The notes under the pieces were generated by a model. It was not told the DNA's origin, searched no databases, and was given only the letters and a program-made list of their open reading frames with translations. A stretch of DNA of 45,561 nt from Acidimicrobiaceae bacterium (GTDB lineage: Bacteria; Actinomycetota; Acidimicrobiia; Acidimicrobiales; RAAP-2), in contig DAHVAJ010000109.1 of NCBI GenBank assembly GCA_027314705.1, positions 1 to 45,561 of the forward strand, given 5' to 3'. This document shows, in pieces, positions 17,502 to 25,343 of this stretch (position 1 is the stretch's first letter; each line of letters begins with the position of its first letter). Both the position numbers and the translations under genes were made by a program.

Positions 17502-18416
17502 TCAGCGCCGGCGGGGAGGGACGGGCACCCGCAGGAGGTCCTCGGCGGCCACCACGTCGGAGAAGACGGCGGCCGCTTCGTCGAGCAGGACCCTGGCGTC
17601 GGGGTAGCGCTGCGAGAAGTGGGTGATGAGGAGCCGCCGGGCCCCGGCGTCCCGGGCGATGCGCCCGGCATCGCCCGCCGTCAGGTGGCGGTAGCGGCGG
17701 GCCAGGCGGGCGTCGGCGCCGGCGAAGGTGGCCTCGCAGACCACCAGGTCGGCCCGGTCGGCCAGGGCCACCGCCGCCTCGCACATCCCGGTGTCCATGA
17801 CGAAGGCCACCCGTTGGCCGGGCCGGGGCTCGCTGACCTCGGCCAGCGCCACCGTCCGGCCGTCGACCTCGAGCACACCCGCGTCCCGGAGGCGGGCGAC
17901 GTCCGGGCCGCGGACCCCGACGGCGGCCAGCCGGTCGGCGAGGAAGTGGCGGCCGTCGGGCTCCACGACCCGCCAGCCGAACGTGGTGGGCTCGTGGTCG
18001 AGCCGGCGGGCCTCCACGACGAAGTCCGGGCCGGCGGCGGCCCGGCCGTCGTCGGCCACCGGCACGGCGCGCACGTCGAGCTGGTCCTGGTAGACGGAGG
18101 CCCGGCGCAGGCGGTCGAAGTAGACCTGGCCGTCCGCCGGGTACAGCACCTCGACGGGGTGGGGGAGGCGGTCCAGGGAGAGGCGCTGGAGGACGCCCGG
18201 CAGCCCGAGGCAGTGGTCGCCGTGGAAGTGGGTGATGCAGATGTGGTGGATGGCCGCCGGTGACGCCCCGGCCAGGAGGAGTTGACGCTGGGTGCCCTCG
18301 CCCGGGTCGACGAGGACCGAGCGGGCGCCCCACCGCAGGAGGTAGCCGTTGTGGTTGCGGTGTCGCGTCGGCGTCTGGCTGGCCGACCCCAGCACGACGA
18401 GCTCGCGGTCGGCCAC
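17502..18416 (-). CDS. rnz: Ribonuclease Z (tRNA 3' endonuclease)
   Basis: The 304-residue metallo-beta-lactamase-fold nuclease removes 3' trailers from tRNA precursors. It starts ELVVLGSASQTPTRHRNHNGYLL, has the zinc motif ITHFHGDHCLGLPGVLQRL, the conserved aspartate FVMDTG and a late histidine motif LLITHFSQRY. Length fits the short bacterial form (about 300-320). The GTG start is 6 bases downstream of TAGATC, so the gene is probably leaderless and shares its promoter with the divergent DUF167 gene. tRNAs that encode CCA, like the tRNA-Gly in this window, are usually poor RNase Z substrates. Confidence 0.93.
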   Translation of the reverse strand: MADRELVVLGSASQTPTRHRNHNGYLLRWGARSVLVDPGEGTQRQLLLAGASPAAIHHICITHFHGDHCLGLPGVLQRLSLDRLPHPVEVLYPADGQVYFDRLRRASVYQDQLDVRAVPVADDGRAAAGPDFVVEARRLDHEPTTFGWRVVEPDGRHFLADRLAAVGVRGPDVARLRDAGVLEVDGRTVALAEVSEPRPGQRVAFVMDTGMCEAAVALADRADLVVCEATFAGADARLARRYRHLTAGDAGRIARDAGARRLLITHFSQRYPDARVLLDEAAAVFSDVVAAEDLLRVPVPPRRR

Positions 18417-18422
18417 GGTCCC

Positions 18423-18432
18423 GATCTAGCGT
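18423..18432. promoter_or_regulatory. Overlapping divergent -10 boxes (GATCTAGCGT)
   Basis: Rightward TAGCGT (18427-18432) ends 6 bases before the GTG at 18439. Leftward TAGATC (18428-18423) ends 6 bases before the GTG at 18416. Both share the central TA step of CTAG. The whole spacing between the two start codons is 22 bases, so each -35 region lies in the opposing gene. Confidence 0.5.
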
Positions 18433-18438
18433 GGGCCC

Positions 18439-18717
18439 GTGGACGGGGTGCGGCGGAGCGTGCACGTCCGGCCCCGGTCGTCACGGCCGGCCGTCGGGGG
18501 CGACCACGACGGGGCGCTGGTGGTGGCCGTGGCCGAGCCGGCCGAAGGCGGCCGGGCCAACCGGGCCGTGGTCCGGGCCCTGGCCGCGGCCCTCGGACTG
18601 CCCGCCCGGAGCGTCCGCATCGCCGCGGGCCCCACGTCGCGCCGAAAGCTGGTCGAGCTCGACGGCGACTCCGCCGTCCTGGCCGCCCGCTGGGAGGAGC
18701 TGCGGGGAGGAGGCTGA
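18439..18717 (+). CDS. DUF167 (YggU-type) small protein
   Basis: The 92-residue protein fits the DUF167/YggU family: an early basic strand SVHVRPRSSRP, GALVVAVAEPAEGGRANRAVVRALAAALGLPARSV with the family Gly-Arg-Ala-Asn segment, then RIAAGPTSRRKLVEL where the family has G-x-x-S-R-x-K. The role of the family is not established; structures show a small alpha/beta fold. It is divergent from rnz and probably leaderless. Confidence 0.88.
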   Translation: MDGVRRSVHVRPRSSRPAVGGDHDGALVVAVAEPAEGGRANRAVVRALAAALGLPARSVRIAAGPTSRRKLVELDGDSAVLAARWEELRGGG

Positions 18718-18757
18718 CCGCTCCGGGACGTCCCGACGGACCGGTGGCCGGGGGCCG

Positions 18758-20056
18758 TCACCGCCGGGCGAACCGTTCGGCCTCGGTGGCGAACTGCCCG
18801 GCGGCCACCGGGTTCACCGACGCACGGGTCTCGGCCACCGCCGCCAGCACGTCCTCGCCGCCGATCTCGGCCACCCCACCCCCGAGGGCCCGGTCGAAGG
18901 CCCGTTGGGCGGAGCGCTGGGCCACGAGGGCGAAGTCGGCCGGCGTGAAGCCGTCGGTGCGGCGGGCCACCTCGGCGGCGTCGCCGGCCGGCACGAACGC
19001 CGCCGCCAGCTCGGTGCGCTCCGCCTCGTCGGGCGGGCCCACCGGGATGATGAGGTCGAACCGGCCCGGCCGCAGGAGGGCCGGGTCCATGGCGGCGATC
19101 GAGTTGGTGGCCATGACCATGAGCCGGTCGGGACGGTCCTTGAACACCGGCACGGCCTTCAGGAGCTCGTTCACGAGGGGCTGGCTCTCCGGGCGTCCGG
19201 TCCGGTCGGAGGCGATCTCGTCGGCCTCGTCGATGAAGCAGACCAGGCGGTCCACCCGGGAGAGCTCGTCGAGGGCGTCGCGCAGGGCCCGGGCGCCGGC
19301 CACGCCCTGGCCGAGGAGGGACGGATGGAGCTCGACGAAGGCCCACGAGAGCCGTGACGCCATCGCCCGGGCGAACGACGTCTTGCCCGTGCCGGGCGGG
19401 CCGAAGAGGAGGACGGCGCCCGGCGGCCGGAGCCCGAGCTGGTCGGCCAGGCCGGTGTGGCCCAGCGGGGCGACGACGCGGCGCTCGAGGAGCTCCTTGG
19501 CCGTCGAGAAGCCGAGCAGGGACTCCCACAGGCCGTCGGGGGGGACGTGGCCGCCGAACCGCTCGACCACCTCGAGCTCCGAAGGGACCATCGACGCGTC
19601 GCGGGCGTAGAGGTGGAGCCCGTCGGTGCGGGTGAATCCCTGGTTGGCGAAGGCGTCCTCGCCGACCTGGCCGGGTCGGACCACGGCCACCAGCCGGGAC
19701 GCCCCCCGGTGGATGATCTCCTGGTCGAGCTGGCGCAGGAGGGCGGAGCCGATCCCCTGGTGGCGCCAGTCCGGGTGGAGGGCGAGGGCGAGGAGGTGGG
19801 CGTCGGCCCCGGCCACCTGGGCCACGGCCACACCGGCCAGCGTCCCGTCGGCGGCCACGGCCACGGCGGCCGGCTCACGGTCATGGAGGGCCTCGACCAC
19901 GTCGCTGCGGCCGTAGGCGGCCCCCGTGGAGGTGCCGGCCAGGTCGATGAGGCGGACCACCTCCTCGGAGGAGACGGCCGGGTCGCGGTCGTCGGGGCTC
20001 AGGACTCGCCATGCAGCGTGCACTCGCTCGGCCTCCTCGGACGGGTCGACCCTCAT
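18758..20056 (-). CDS. GNAT acetyltransferase domain fused to AAA+ ATPase
   Basis: The 432-residue protein has two recognisable parts. Residues about 30-150 form a GNAT domain: HLLALALHPDWRHQGIGSAL carries the acetyl-CoA loop R-x-x-G-I-G, and EDAFANQGFTRTDGLHLY is the usual end. From about 180 it is an AAA+ module: Walker A GPPGTGKT (219-226), Walker B LVCFIDEADEI (271-281), sensor 1 MATNS (315-319), and LLRPGRFD with a likely arginine finger, as in the FtsH/proteasomal classic clade. The fusion suggests ATP-dependent remodelling of a target that is also acetylated, but no substrate can be named. The ATG is chosen because both domains fit from there; TAGCAT overlaps it. Confidence 0.85.
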   Translation of the reverse strand: MRVDPSEEAERVHAAWRVLSPDDRDPAVSSEEVVRLIDLAGTSTGAAYGRSDVVEALHDREPAAVAVAADGTLAGVAVAQVAGADAHLLALALHPDWRHQGIGSALLRQLDQEIIHRGASRLVAVVRPGQVGEDAFANQGFTRTDGLHLYARDASMVPSELEVVERFGGHVPPDGLWESLLGFSTAKELLERRVVAPLGHTGLADQLGLRPPGAVLLFGPPGTGKTSFARAMASRLSWAFVELHPSLLGQGVAGARALRDALDELSRVDRLVCFIDEADEIASDRTGRPESQPLVNELLKAVPVFKDRPDRLMVMATNSIAAMDPALLRPGRFDLIIPVGPPDEAERTELAAAFVPAGDAAEVARRTDGFTPADFALVAQRSAQRAFDRALGGGVAEIGGEDVLAAVAETRASVNPVAAGQFATEAERFARR

Positions 20057-20167
20057 GCTACGGCCACGGGTCGCGGCGGGCCGGAACGGCCGCCGCGGTT
20101 GACCCGCCGGGCGGGGCGTCGCACACTGGGGCCCGGCCCACCGGGGTCGACGGGGAGGTCCGACGTC

Positions 20168-20635
20168 ATGGCGCAGTGGAGTCGCGGGGAGCTCGAAGGG
20201 GCGTTCGCCGAGTACCAGCGGGTGGCGGCGACCTCCGGGGCGAGCGGCGACTGGCGGCCGTGGGCCGACCTGTTCACCGAGGACGCCGAGTACGTCGAGC
20301 ACGTCTACGGACGGATGCACGGACGCCAGGCCATCCTGGAGTGGATCACGGCCACCATGACGACGTACCCGGGCAGCGAGATGCCCGAGTTCCCCATCGA
20401 GTGGTCGCTCATCGACGAGGAGCGGGGCTGGGTGGTCTGCCAGGTGTGGAACCGCATGCGCGACCCGGGGGACGGCTCCGTGCACCAGGAGTACAACTTC
20501 ACCCTCCTCAAGTACGCGGGCGGCGGGCACTGGTCCTACGAGGAGGACATCTACAACCCACTGCACTTCGGCACCATGCTCGCGGCCTGGGAGGCGGCCC
20601 GGGACGCGGCCGGGGACGCCGCCGCCGCTCCCTGA
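20168..20635 (+). CDS. SnoaL/NTF2-like small protein
   Basis: The 155-residue protein has the cone-shaped NTF2-fold pattern: helix LEGAFAEYQRVAATS, DWRPWADLFTEDAEYVEHVYGRMHGRQAILEWI (typical SnoaL start), then strands EWSLIDEERGWVVCQVWNRM and YNFTLLKYAGGGHWSYEEDIYNP. Members are ketosteroid-isomerase-like enzymes, hydratases or binding proteins. The Asp/His arrangement does not fix a reaction. The ATG is preceded by GGGGAGGT. It is followed by an aldo/keto reductase gene with its own likely promoter. Confidence 0.8.
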   Translation: MAQWSRGELEGAFAEYQRVAATSGASGDWRPWADLFTEDAEYVEHVYGRMHGRQAILEWITATMTTYPGSEMPEFPIEWSLIDEERGWVVCQVWNRMRDPGDGSVHQEYNFTLLKYAGGGHWSYEEDIYNPLHFGTMLAAWEAARDAAGDAAAAP

Positions 20636-20654
20636 GGGCCGGACCGGCTCGCAC

Positions 20655-20660
20655 TACGGT
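20655..20660 (+). promoter_or_regulatory. -10 box TACGGT of leaderless aldo/keto reductase gene
   Basis: TACGGT fits TANNNT and ends 6 bases before the GTG at 20667. No Shine-Dalgarno sequence lies between them. Confidence 0.45.
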
Positions 20661-20666
20661 GGGTCC

Positions 20667-21527
20667 GTGGAACGCCGCCGCCTCGGCCGTACCGGGCACC
20701 ACTCCTCACTCGCCGTCCTGGGCGGCGCCGCCTTCTGGGACGGCGACCGCGCCGCCGCTGCCGCCGCCTTCGGAGCGGCCCTGGACGCCGGGGTCAACCA
20801 CCTCGACGTGGCCCCTCAGTACGGGCGGGCCCAGGCGGTGCTCGGCCCCCTCCTCGCGCCCGTCCGCCAGCGGCTCTTCGTGGCCTGCAAGACCCTCCGC
20901 CACCGCCCCGACGGGGTCCGCGCCCAGCTCGAGGAGTCCCTCACCCTCCTGCGCTGCGAGACCTTCGATCTCTACCAGCTGCACGCCGTCACCGACCTCG
21001 CCGAGCTCGACGCCCGGGCCGGGGCCGTCGAGGCCGTCCTGGCCACCCGGGACGAGGGATTGTGCCGGTTCGTCGGCATCACCGGCCACGAGATGACCGC
21101 CCCGGCCGCCCACCGCGAGGCCCTCCGCCGGTACGACCTCGACACCGTGATGTTCCCGGTCAACCCCCGCCTGTGGTCCGACGCCGACTACCGCCGGGAC
21201 GCCGAGGCCCTCCTCGAGGAGGCGGCCCGCCGCGACGTCGGGGTCATGGCCATCAAGGCGGTGGCCGCCCGGCCCTGGACCGGTCGGACGCCGACGGCCA
21301 CCACCTGGTACGAGCCCTACACGGCGCCGGCCGACGTGGCCCGGGGGATCGCCTTCGCCCTCTCGGTGCCCGGCGTCCACGCCGTGTGCACGCCCGGCGA
21401 CACCGGCGTGCTCACCACGGCGCTCGCCGCCGCGCAGGCCTTCACCCCCCAGTCGGCCGATCAGCGCGCCGCGGCGGTGACCGCCTGCGCCGGGGAGCCC
21501 AGCATCTTCCCCATGCCCACGGCCTGA
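20667..21527 (+). CDS. Aldo/keto reductase
   Basis: This 286-residue NAD(P)H-dependent oxidoreductase has the AKR TIM-barrel pattern. It starts ERRRLGRTGHHSSLAVLGG. The tetrad residues are seen in LDVAPQYGRAQ (Asp, Tyr), VACKTLR (Lys) and LYQLHAV (His). The late sequence PGVHAVCTPGDTGVLTTALA is the cofactor-binding end common in AKRs. The carbonyl substrate is unknown. One base separates it from the following biotinyl-carboxyltransferase gene, so the two are probably co-transcribed. Confidence 0.88.
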   Translation: MERRRLGRTGHHSSLAVLGGAAFWDGDRAAAAAAFGAALDAGVNHLDVAPQYGRAQAVLGPLLAPVRQRLFVACKTLRHRPDGVRAQLEESLTLLRCETFDLYQLHAVTDLAELDARAGAVEAVLATRDEGLCRFVGITGHEMTAPAAHREALRRYDLDTVMFPVNPRLWSDADYRRDAEALLEEAARRDVGVMAIKAVAARPWTGRTPTATTWYEPYTAPADVARGIAFALSVPGVHAVCTPGDTGVLTTALAAAQAFTPQSADQRAAAVTACAGEPSIFPMPTA

Positions 21528-21528
21528 C

Positions 21529-23397
21529 GTGGCCGCCGCCGTCCCGACCGGGTCCGGGCACGAGCCGGGCCAGGTCACCGGCGTGGAGGCCCCCCTCCAG
21601 GGGACGGTCGTCGACCTGCCGGTGACGCCCGGTGAGTCGGTGGCCGCCGGCACCGCCCTGGTCGTGCTCGAGTCGATGAAGATGGAGCACGTCGTGGCCA
21701 CGCCGGTCTCCGGGACGGTCCGGTCCCTGGCCGTCGCGGTCGGGGACCTGGTGGCCGCCGGGGACCTGCTCTGCGAGCTCGAGGCCGGGGCCGGCCCGGC
21801 GCCGGCGGCCGGTCCGTCCCCGGCGGAGGACCCCGACGCGGTCCGTCCCGACCTGGCCGAGCTCCTGGCCCGGCGGGCCCTCCTGCTCGACGCGGCCCGG
21901 CCCGACGCCGTCGCCGGCCGGCACCAGCGGGGCCGGCGCACGGCCCGGGAGAACCTCGACGACCTCTGCGACCCGGGGAGCTTCACCGAGTACGGCGGGT
22001 TCGCCGTCGCCGCCCAGCGGGGCCGGCGCAGCGAGCAGGAGCTCATCGAGCGGACCCCGGCCGACGGGCTGGTCGCCGGCACGGCCCGGGTCAACGGCGG
22101 CACGTTCTCCGACGAACGGTCCCGGTGCGCGGTGGTCTCCTACGACTACACGGTGCTGGCCGGCACCCAGGGCCAGCAGAACCACCGCAAGAAGGACCGC
22201 CTCTTCGAGCTCGTCGAGCGGCTCCGGCTGCCGGTCGTCCTCTTCGCCGAGGGTGGGGGCGGCCGGCCGGGGGACACCGACTACGCCACCATCACCGGGC
22301 TCGACACCCAGGCCTTCGCCCTCTTCGCCCGCCTCAGCGGGCTGGTCCCCCTGGTGGGGGTGGTCTCGGGCTGGTGCTTCGCCGGCAACGCCGCCCTCCT
22401 CGGGTGCTGCGACGTCATCATCGCCACCGAGGGCTCCTCCATCGGGATGGGCGGCCCGGCCATGATCGAAGGTGGCGGGCTCGGGACCTGTCGGCCCGAG
22501 GAGGTGGGCCCGCTCGAGGTGCAGGTGCCCAACGGCGTCGTCGACCTCGTGGCCGAAGACGACGGCGACGCCGTGCGGCTGGCCCGCGCCTACCTCTCGT
22601 ACTTCCAGGGAGCGGTCGCCGAGTGGGACTGCGCCGACCAGCGGCTCCTGCGCACGGCGGTGCCCGAGCAGCGCCTGCGGGCCTACGACATCCGCCGCCT
22701 GCTCGGCCTGTTGGCCGACACCGGGTCGGTGCTCGAGCTGCGGGCCGGGTTCGCCGCGGGCATGGTCACCGCGCTGGTCCGCATCGAGGGCCGGCCCCTC
22801 GGGGTCATCGCCAACGACCCGACCTGGCTCGGCGGGGCGATCGACAGTGACGGCGCCGACAAGGCGGCCCGGTTCCTCCAGCTCTGCGACGCCCACGATC
22901 TGCCGGTGGTCTCGTTGTGCGACACGCCCGGCTTCATGGTGGGCCCCGAGGCCGAGCGCACGGCCCAGGTCCGCCACGTGAGCCGGCTGTTCGTGGTGGG
23001 GGCCAGCCTCACCGTTCCCCTCTGCACCGTCGTGGTGCGCAAGGGGTACGGGCTCGGGGCCCAGGCCATGGCCGGTGGAAGCTTCCGCACCCCGCTGGTC
23101 ACGGTGGCGTGGCCGAGCGGCGAGCTCGGGGGCATGGGACTCGAGGGTGCGGTCCGGCTGGGCTTCCGACGGGAGCTCGCCGCCGTGGAGGACCCGGCCG
23201 AACGGGAGTCCCTCTACCAGACCATGGTGGCCCGGGCCTACGAGCACGGCACGGCCCTCCACGTGGCCACCGCCTTCGAAATCGACGACGTCATCGATCC
23301 GGCCGACACCCGCCGGCGGATCGTCGAGGCCCTCCGGGCCGTGCCGCCCACCGCGCCCCGCACCGGCAAGAAGCGGAGCTGCATCGACACCTGGTGA
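21529..23397 (+). CDS. Acyl-CoA carboxylase: N-terminal biotinyl domain fused to carboxyltransferase
   Basis: The 622-residue protein combines an N-terminal biotinyl domain (about 17-77; VVLESMKMEHVVATPVSG, biotin on Lys51) with a full carboxyltransferase (about 120-615). The latter has AGRHQRGRRTARENLDDLCD, SFTEYGGFAV, the oxyanion region GWCFAGNAALLG, GVIANDP, DTPGFMVGPEAE, VRKGYGLGAQAMAGG and AWPSGELGGMGLEGAV. Such enzymes move CO2 from biotin to acetyl-, propionyl- or larger acyl-CoA. The biotin carboxylase domain is absent, so a separate BC subunit elsewhere must charge the biotin. The GTG begins one base after the aldo/keto reductase stop. Confidence 0.92.
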   Translation: MAAAVPTGSGHEPGQVTGVEAPLQGTVVDLPVTPGESVAAGTALVVLESMKMEHVVATPVSGTVRSLAVAVGDLVAAGDLLCELEAGAGPAPAAGPSPAEDPDAVRPDLAELLARRALLLDAARPDAVAGRHQRGRRTARENLDDLCDPGSFTEYGGFAVAAQRGRRSEQELIERTPADGLVAGTARVNGGTFSDERSRCAVVSYDYTVLAGTQGQQNHRKKDRLFELVERLRLPVVLFAEGGGGRPGDTDYATITGLDTQAFALFARLSGLVPLVGVVSGWCFAGNAALLGCCDVIIATEGSSIGMGGPAMIEGGGLGTCRPEEVGPLEVQVPNGVVDLVAEDDGDAVRLARAYLSYFQGAVAEWDCADQRLLRTAVPEQRLRAYDIRRLLGLLADTGSVLELRAGFAAGMVTALVRIEGRPLGVIANDPTWLGGAIDSDGADKAARFLQLCDAHDLPVVSLCDTPGFMVGPEAERTAQVRHVSRLFVVGASLTVPLCTVVVRKGYGLGAQAMAGGSFRTPLVTVAWPSGELGGMGLEGAVRLGFRRELAAVEDPAERESLYQTMVARAYEHGTALHVATAFEIDDVIDPADTRRRIVEALRAVPPTAPRTGKKRSCIDTW

Positions 23398-23506
23398 ACC
23401 GGCCTCGGCGCCGCCCGGTCCGAGCGGGCGCCGGGCCGTCCCACCCGACGGGTGGCGCCGACGGAGAGGGCTCCGGCCGGTCGGGGCCCGCACCGGGCGG
23501 AGGCGC

Positions 23507-24700
23507 CTAGCGCATCAGGTCGGGGGAGACCTCCATCCCGGCACTCCACACGGTCTTCGCCACGATCTTGCTGAAGTCCGCACGGCTCGCATACTTCACA
23601 CCGATCTCGCGCGTCTCTTCGAGGAGGCCCTCCGAGAGCGTCGTCGGGTTGAGGCCCAGGGCCAAGAACCGGTCGCGTGTCACGTTGAGGTCGTTCTCCG
23701 CCGCCTCCTTCCGGGGGTTCGGGAGGTAGACGATCTCGACACCGGTCATCCGGGAGACGAGCTCGGCGAGGGCCCGGACCTGGTAGGTCTCGGTCACCTG
23801 GTTGAAGACCGAGACCTGCTCCCCCCGGACGGGCGGATCGTCGAGCGCGAGCTCGATGCACCGCACGGTGTCGCGGATGTGGATGAAGGCCCTGGTCTGA
23901 CCGCCGGTGCCGTGCACGGTGAGCGGGTGGCCGATGGCCGCCTGCATGATGAACCGGTTCAACACCGTGCCGAAGTCGCCGTCGTAGTCGAAGCGGTTGA
24001 TCAGTCGCTCGTCGATTGCCGTCTCGGGGGTCTGGGTTCCCCAGACGATGCCCTGATGGAGATCGGTGACCCGGACCCCGTCGTTCTTCGCGTAGAAGGC
24101 GAAGAGGAGCTGGTCGAGCGTCTTGGTCATGTGGTACACCGAACCCGGGTTGGCGGGGTGGAGGATCTCTCGCTCGAGCTGGCCCTCGGGAGTCGGGACG
24201 TGGACGGTCAGGTAGCCCTCGGGGATGGGGGCCGATCCGGACCAGCCGTAGCCGTAGACGCCCATGGTGCCGAGGTGGACCACGGCGATGTCGAGTCCGG
24301 TCTCGACGATGGCGGCGAGCAGGTTGTGGGTGCCGGTGACGTTGTTGTCGACGGTGTAGCGCTTCGTCTTGGCGCTCCGCATCGAGTAGGGGGCGGCGCG
24401 CTGTTCGGCGAAGTGGACGACGGCGTCCGGACGGGACTCGAGGAGGACGCCCAGGACCCGGTCGTACTCCCTGGCCAGGTCGAGGTTGACGAAGCGGATC
24501 TCCTTGCCCGTGTGCTCCCTCCACGCGGCCAGTCGCTCGTGGACGGGGCGGATGGGCGTGAGCGACTCCACCTCGAGCTCGACGTCGATGAACCGCCGGC
24601 TCAGGTTGTCGGCGATGGTCACGTCGTGGCCGGCCTGCGAGAGGTGCAGCGCCGTGGGCCACCCGCAGAACCCGTCACCGCCGAGAACCAGAACCCTCAC
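23507..24700 (-). CDS. sqdB: UDP-sulfoquinovose synthase (SQD1/SqdB/Agl3 family)
   Basis: The 397-residue extended short-chain dehydrogenase begins VRVLVLGGDGFCGWPTALHLS with the NAD-binding GxxGxxG. It continues with family-specific blocks: ESLTPI, VVHFAEQRAAPYSM, HLGTMGVYGYG (catalytic Thr145), YHMTK (Tyr189, Lys193), TDLHQGIVWG, GTVLNRFIMQAAIGHPLTV and GGQTRAFIHIRDTV. This is the enzyme that builds UDP-sulfoquinovose from UDP-glucose and sulfite for sulfolipids or glycans. Plant SQD1, as I recall it, has Glu where this protein has Val in GTMGVYG. AGGAAG lies before the GTG. No sulfolipid glycosyltransferase gene is adjacent. Codon choice looks slightly less GC-rich than its neighbours. Confidence 0.9.
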   Translation of the reverse strand: MRVLVLGGDGFCGWPTALHLSQAGHDVTIADNLSRRFIDVELEVESLTPIRPVHERLAAWREHTGKEIRFVNLDLAREYDRVLGVLLESRPDAVVHFAEQRAAPYSMRSAKTKRYTVDNNVTGTHNLLAAIVETGLDIAVVHLGTMGVYGYGWSGSAPIPEGYLTVHVPTPEGQLEREILHPANPGSVYHMTKTLDQLLFAFYAKNDGVRVTDLHQGIVWGTQTPETAIDERLINRFDYDGDFGTVLNRFIMQAAIGHPLTVHGTGGQTRAFIHIRDTVRCIELALDDPPVRGEQVSVFNQVTETYQVRALAELVSRMTGVEIVYLPNPRKEAAENDLNVTRDRFLALGLNPTTLSEGLLEETREIGVKYASRADFSKIVAKTVWSAGMEVSPDLMR

Positions 24701-24761
24701 GTCGCTTCCTTCCGCTGCACGATCACCGCCCGAGCGTCCGGTGTCCACAGGGGCTGCGAGG

Positions 24762-24767
24762 ACTCTA
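24762..24767 (-). promoter_or_regulatory. -10 box TAGAGT upstream of sqdB
   Basis: On the minus strand TAGAGT fits TANNNT and would give a leader of about 55 bases ending in the AGGAAG ribosome-binding site of sqdB. It suggests a promoter separate from the upstream universal stress protein gene. No clear -35 is seen. Confidence 0.4.
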
Positions 24768-24795
24768 ACTGCCGTCGAGCCCTCGAGGGGTTCGG

Positions 24796-25251
24796 TCAGG
24801 CCGGCGGCTCGGGAGCCCGATAGACGACGACGGGGCAGGAGCTGTGGGCCACGCAGTGCCGGCTCACCGATCCGAGGAGCATGCCGGTGAAGGCACCGTG
24901 GCCCCGGCTGCCCACGACCAGGAGGCCGGCGTGGCGGGAGGCCTCGGTCAGGACCTCGGAGGGGTGGCCCTCGACGACGCGCCCGTGGACCTCGAGGCCG
25001 GGGTGCGCGGCGCGCACCTCGTCGACCACCGGGTCGAGGAGGGCCCGGGCGTCGGCCTCGGGATCGAAGCCGTCGGGCAGGGGGATGGCCGTCCCCCAGC
25101 TGGTCGGGTACTGCCAGGCCGTCACCAGCTCGAGCCGGGCGCCGGTGCGCGCGGCCTGCTCGGCGGCCCAGTGGGCGGCCGCCACCGAGTCGGCCGAGCC
25201 GTCGACACCCGCCGCCACGTTGCCCGGTGCGGTCCCGGTCTGGTCGGCCAT
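24796..25251 (-). CDS. Universal stress protein (UspA family)
   Basis: The 151-residue protein has the UspA pattern: AAGVDGSADSVAAAHWAAEQAARTGARLELVTAW at the N-terminus and VVGSRGHGAFTGMLLGSVSRHCVAHSSCPVVVY at the C-terminus. The G-x2-G-x9-G-S/T nucleotide-binding motif is present (GSRGHGAFTGMLLGSVS), so it probably binds ATP. Residues 56-105 are the variable middle. The ATG has GAGGAG 9 bases upstream. It lies on the same strand as sqdB, 95 bases apart. Confidence 0.92.
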   Translation of the reverse strand: MADQTGTAPGNVAAGVDGSADSVAAAHWAAEQAARTGARLELVTAWQYPTSWGTAIPLPDGFDPEADARALLDPVVDEVRAAHPGLEVHGRVVEGHPSEVLTEASRHAGLLVVGSRGHGAFTGMLLGSVSRHCVAHSSCPVVVYRAPEPPA

Positions 25252-25343
25252 GGGCGAGCTCCTCGGTGTCGTCGGGGGTCAGGGGTCGGGGCCGGGAGGA
25301 CACCGCCTCGGGCCGGAGGAAAGCGTAGCGGTCGGCGACCGGC

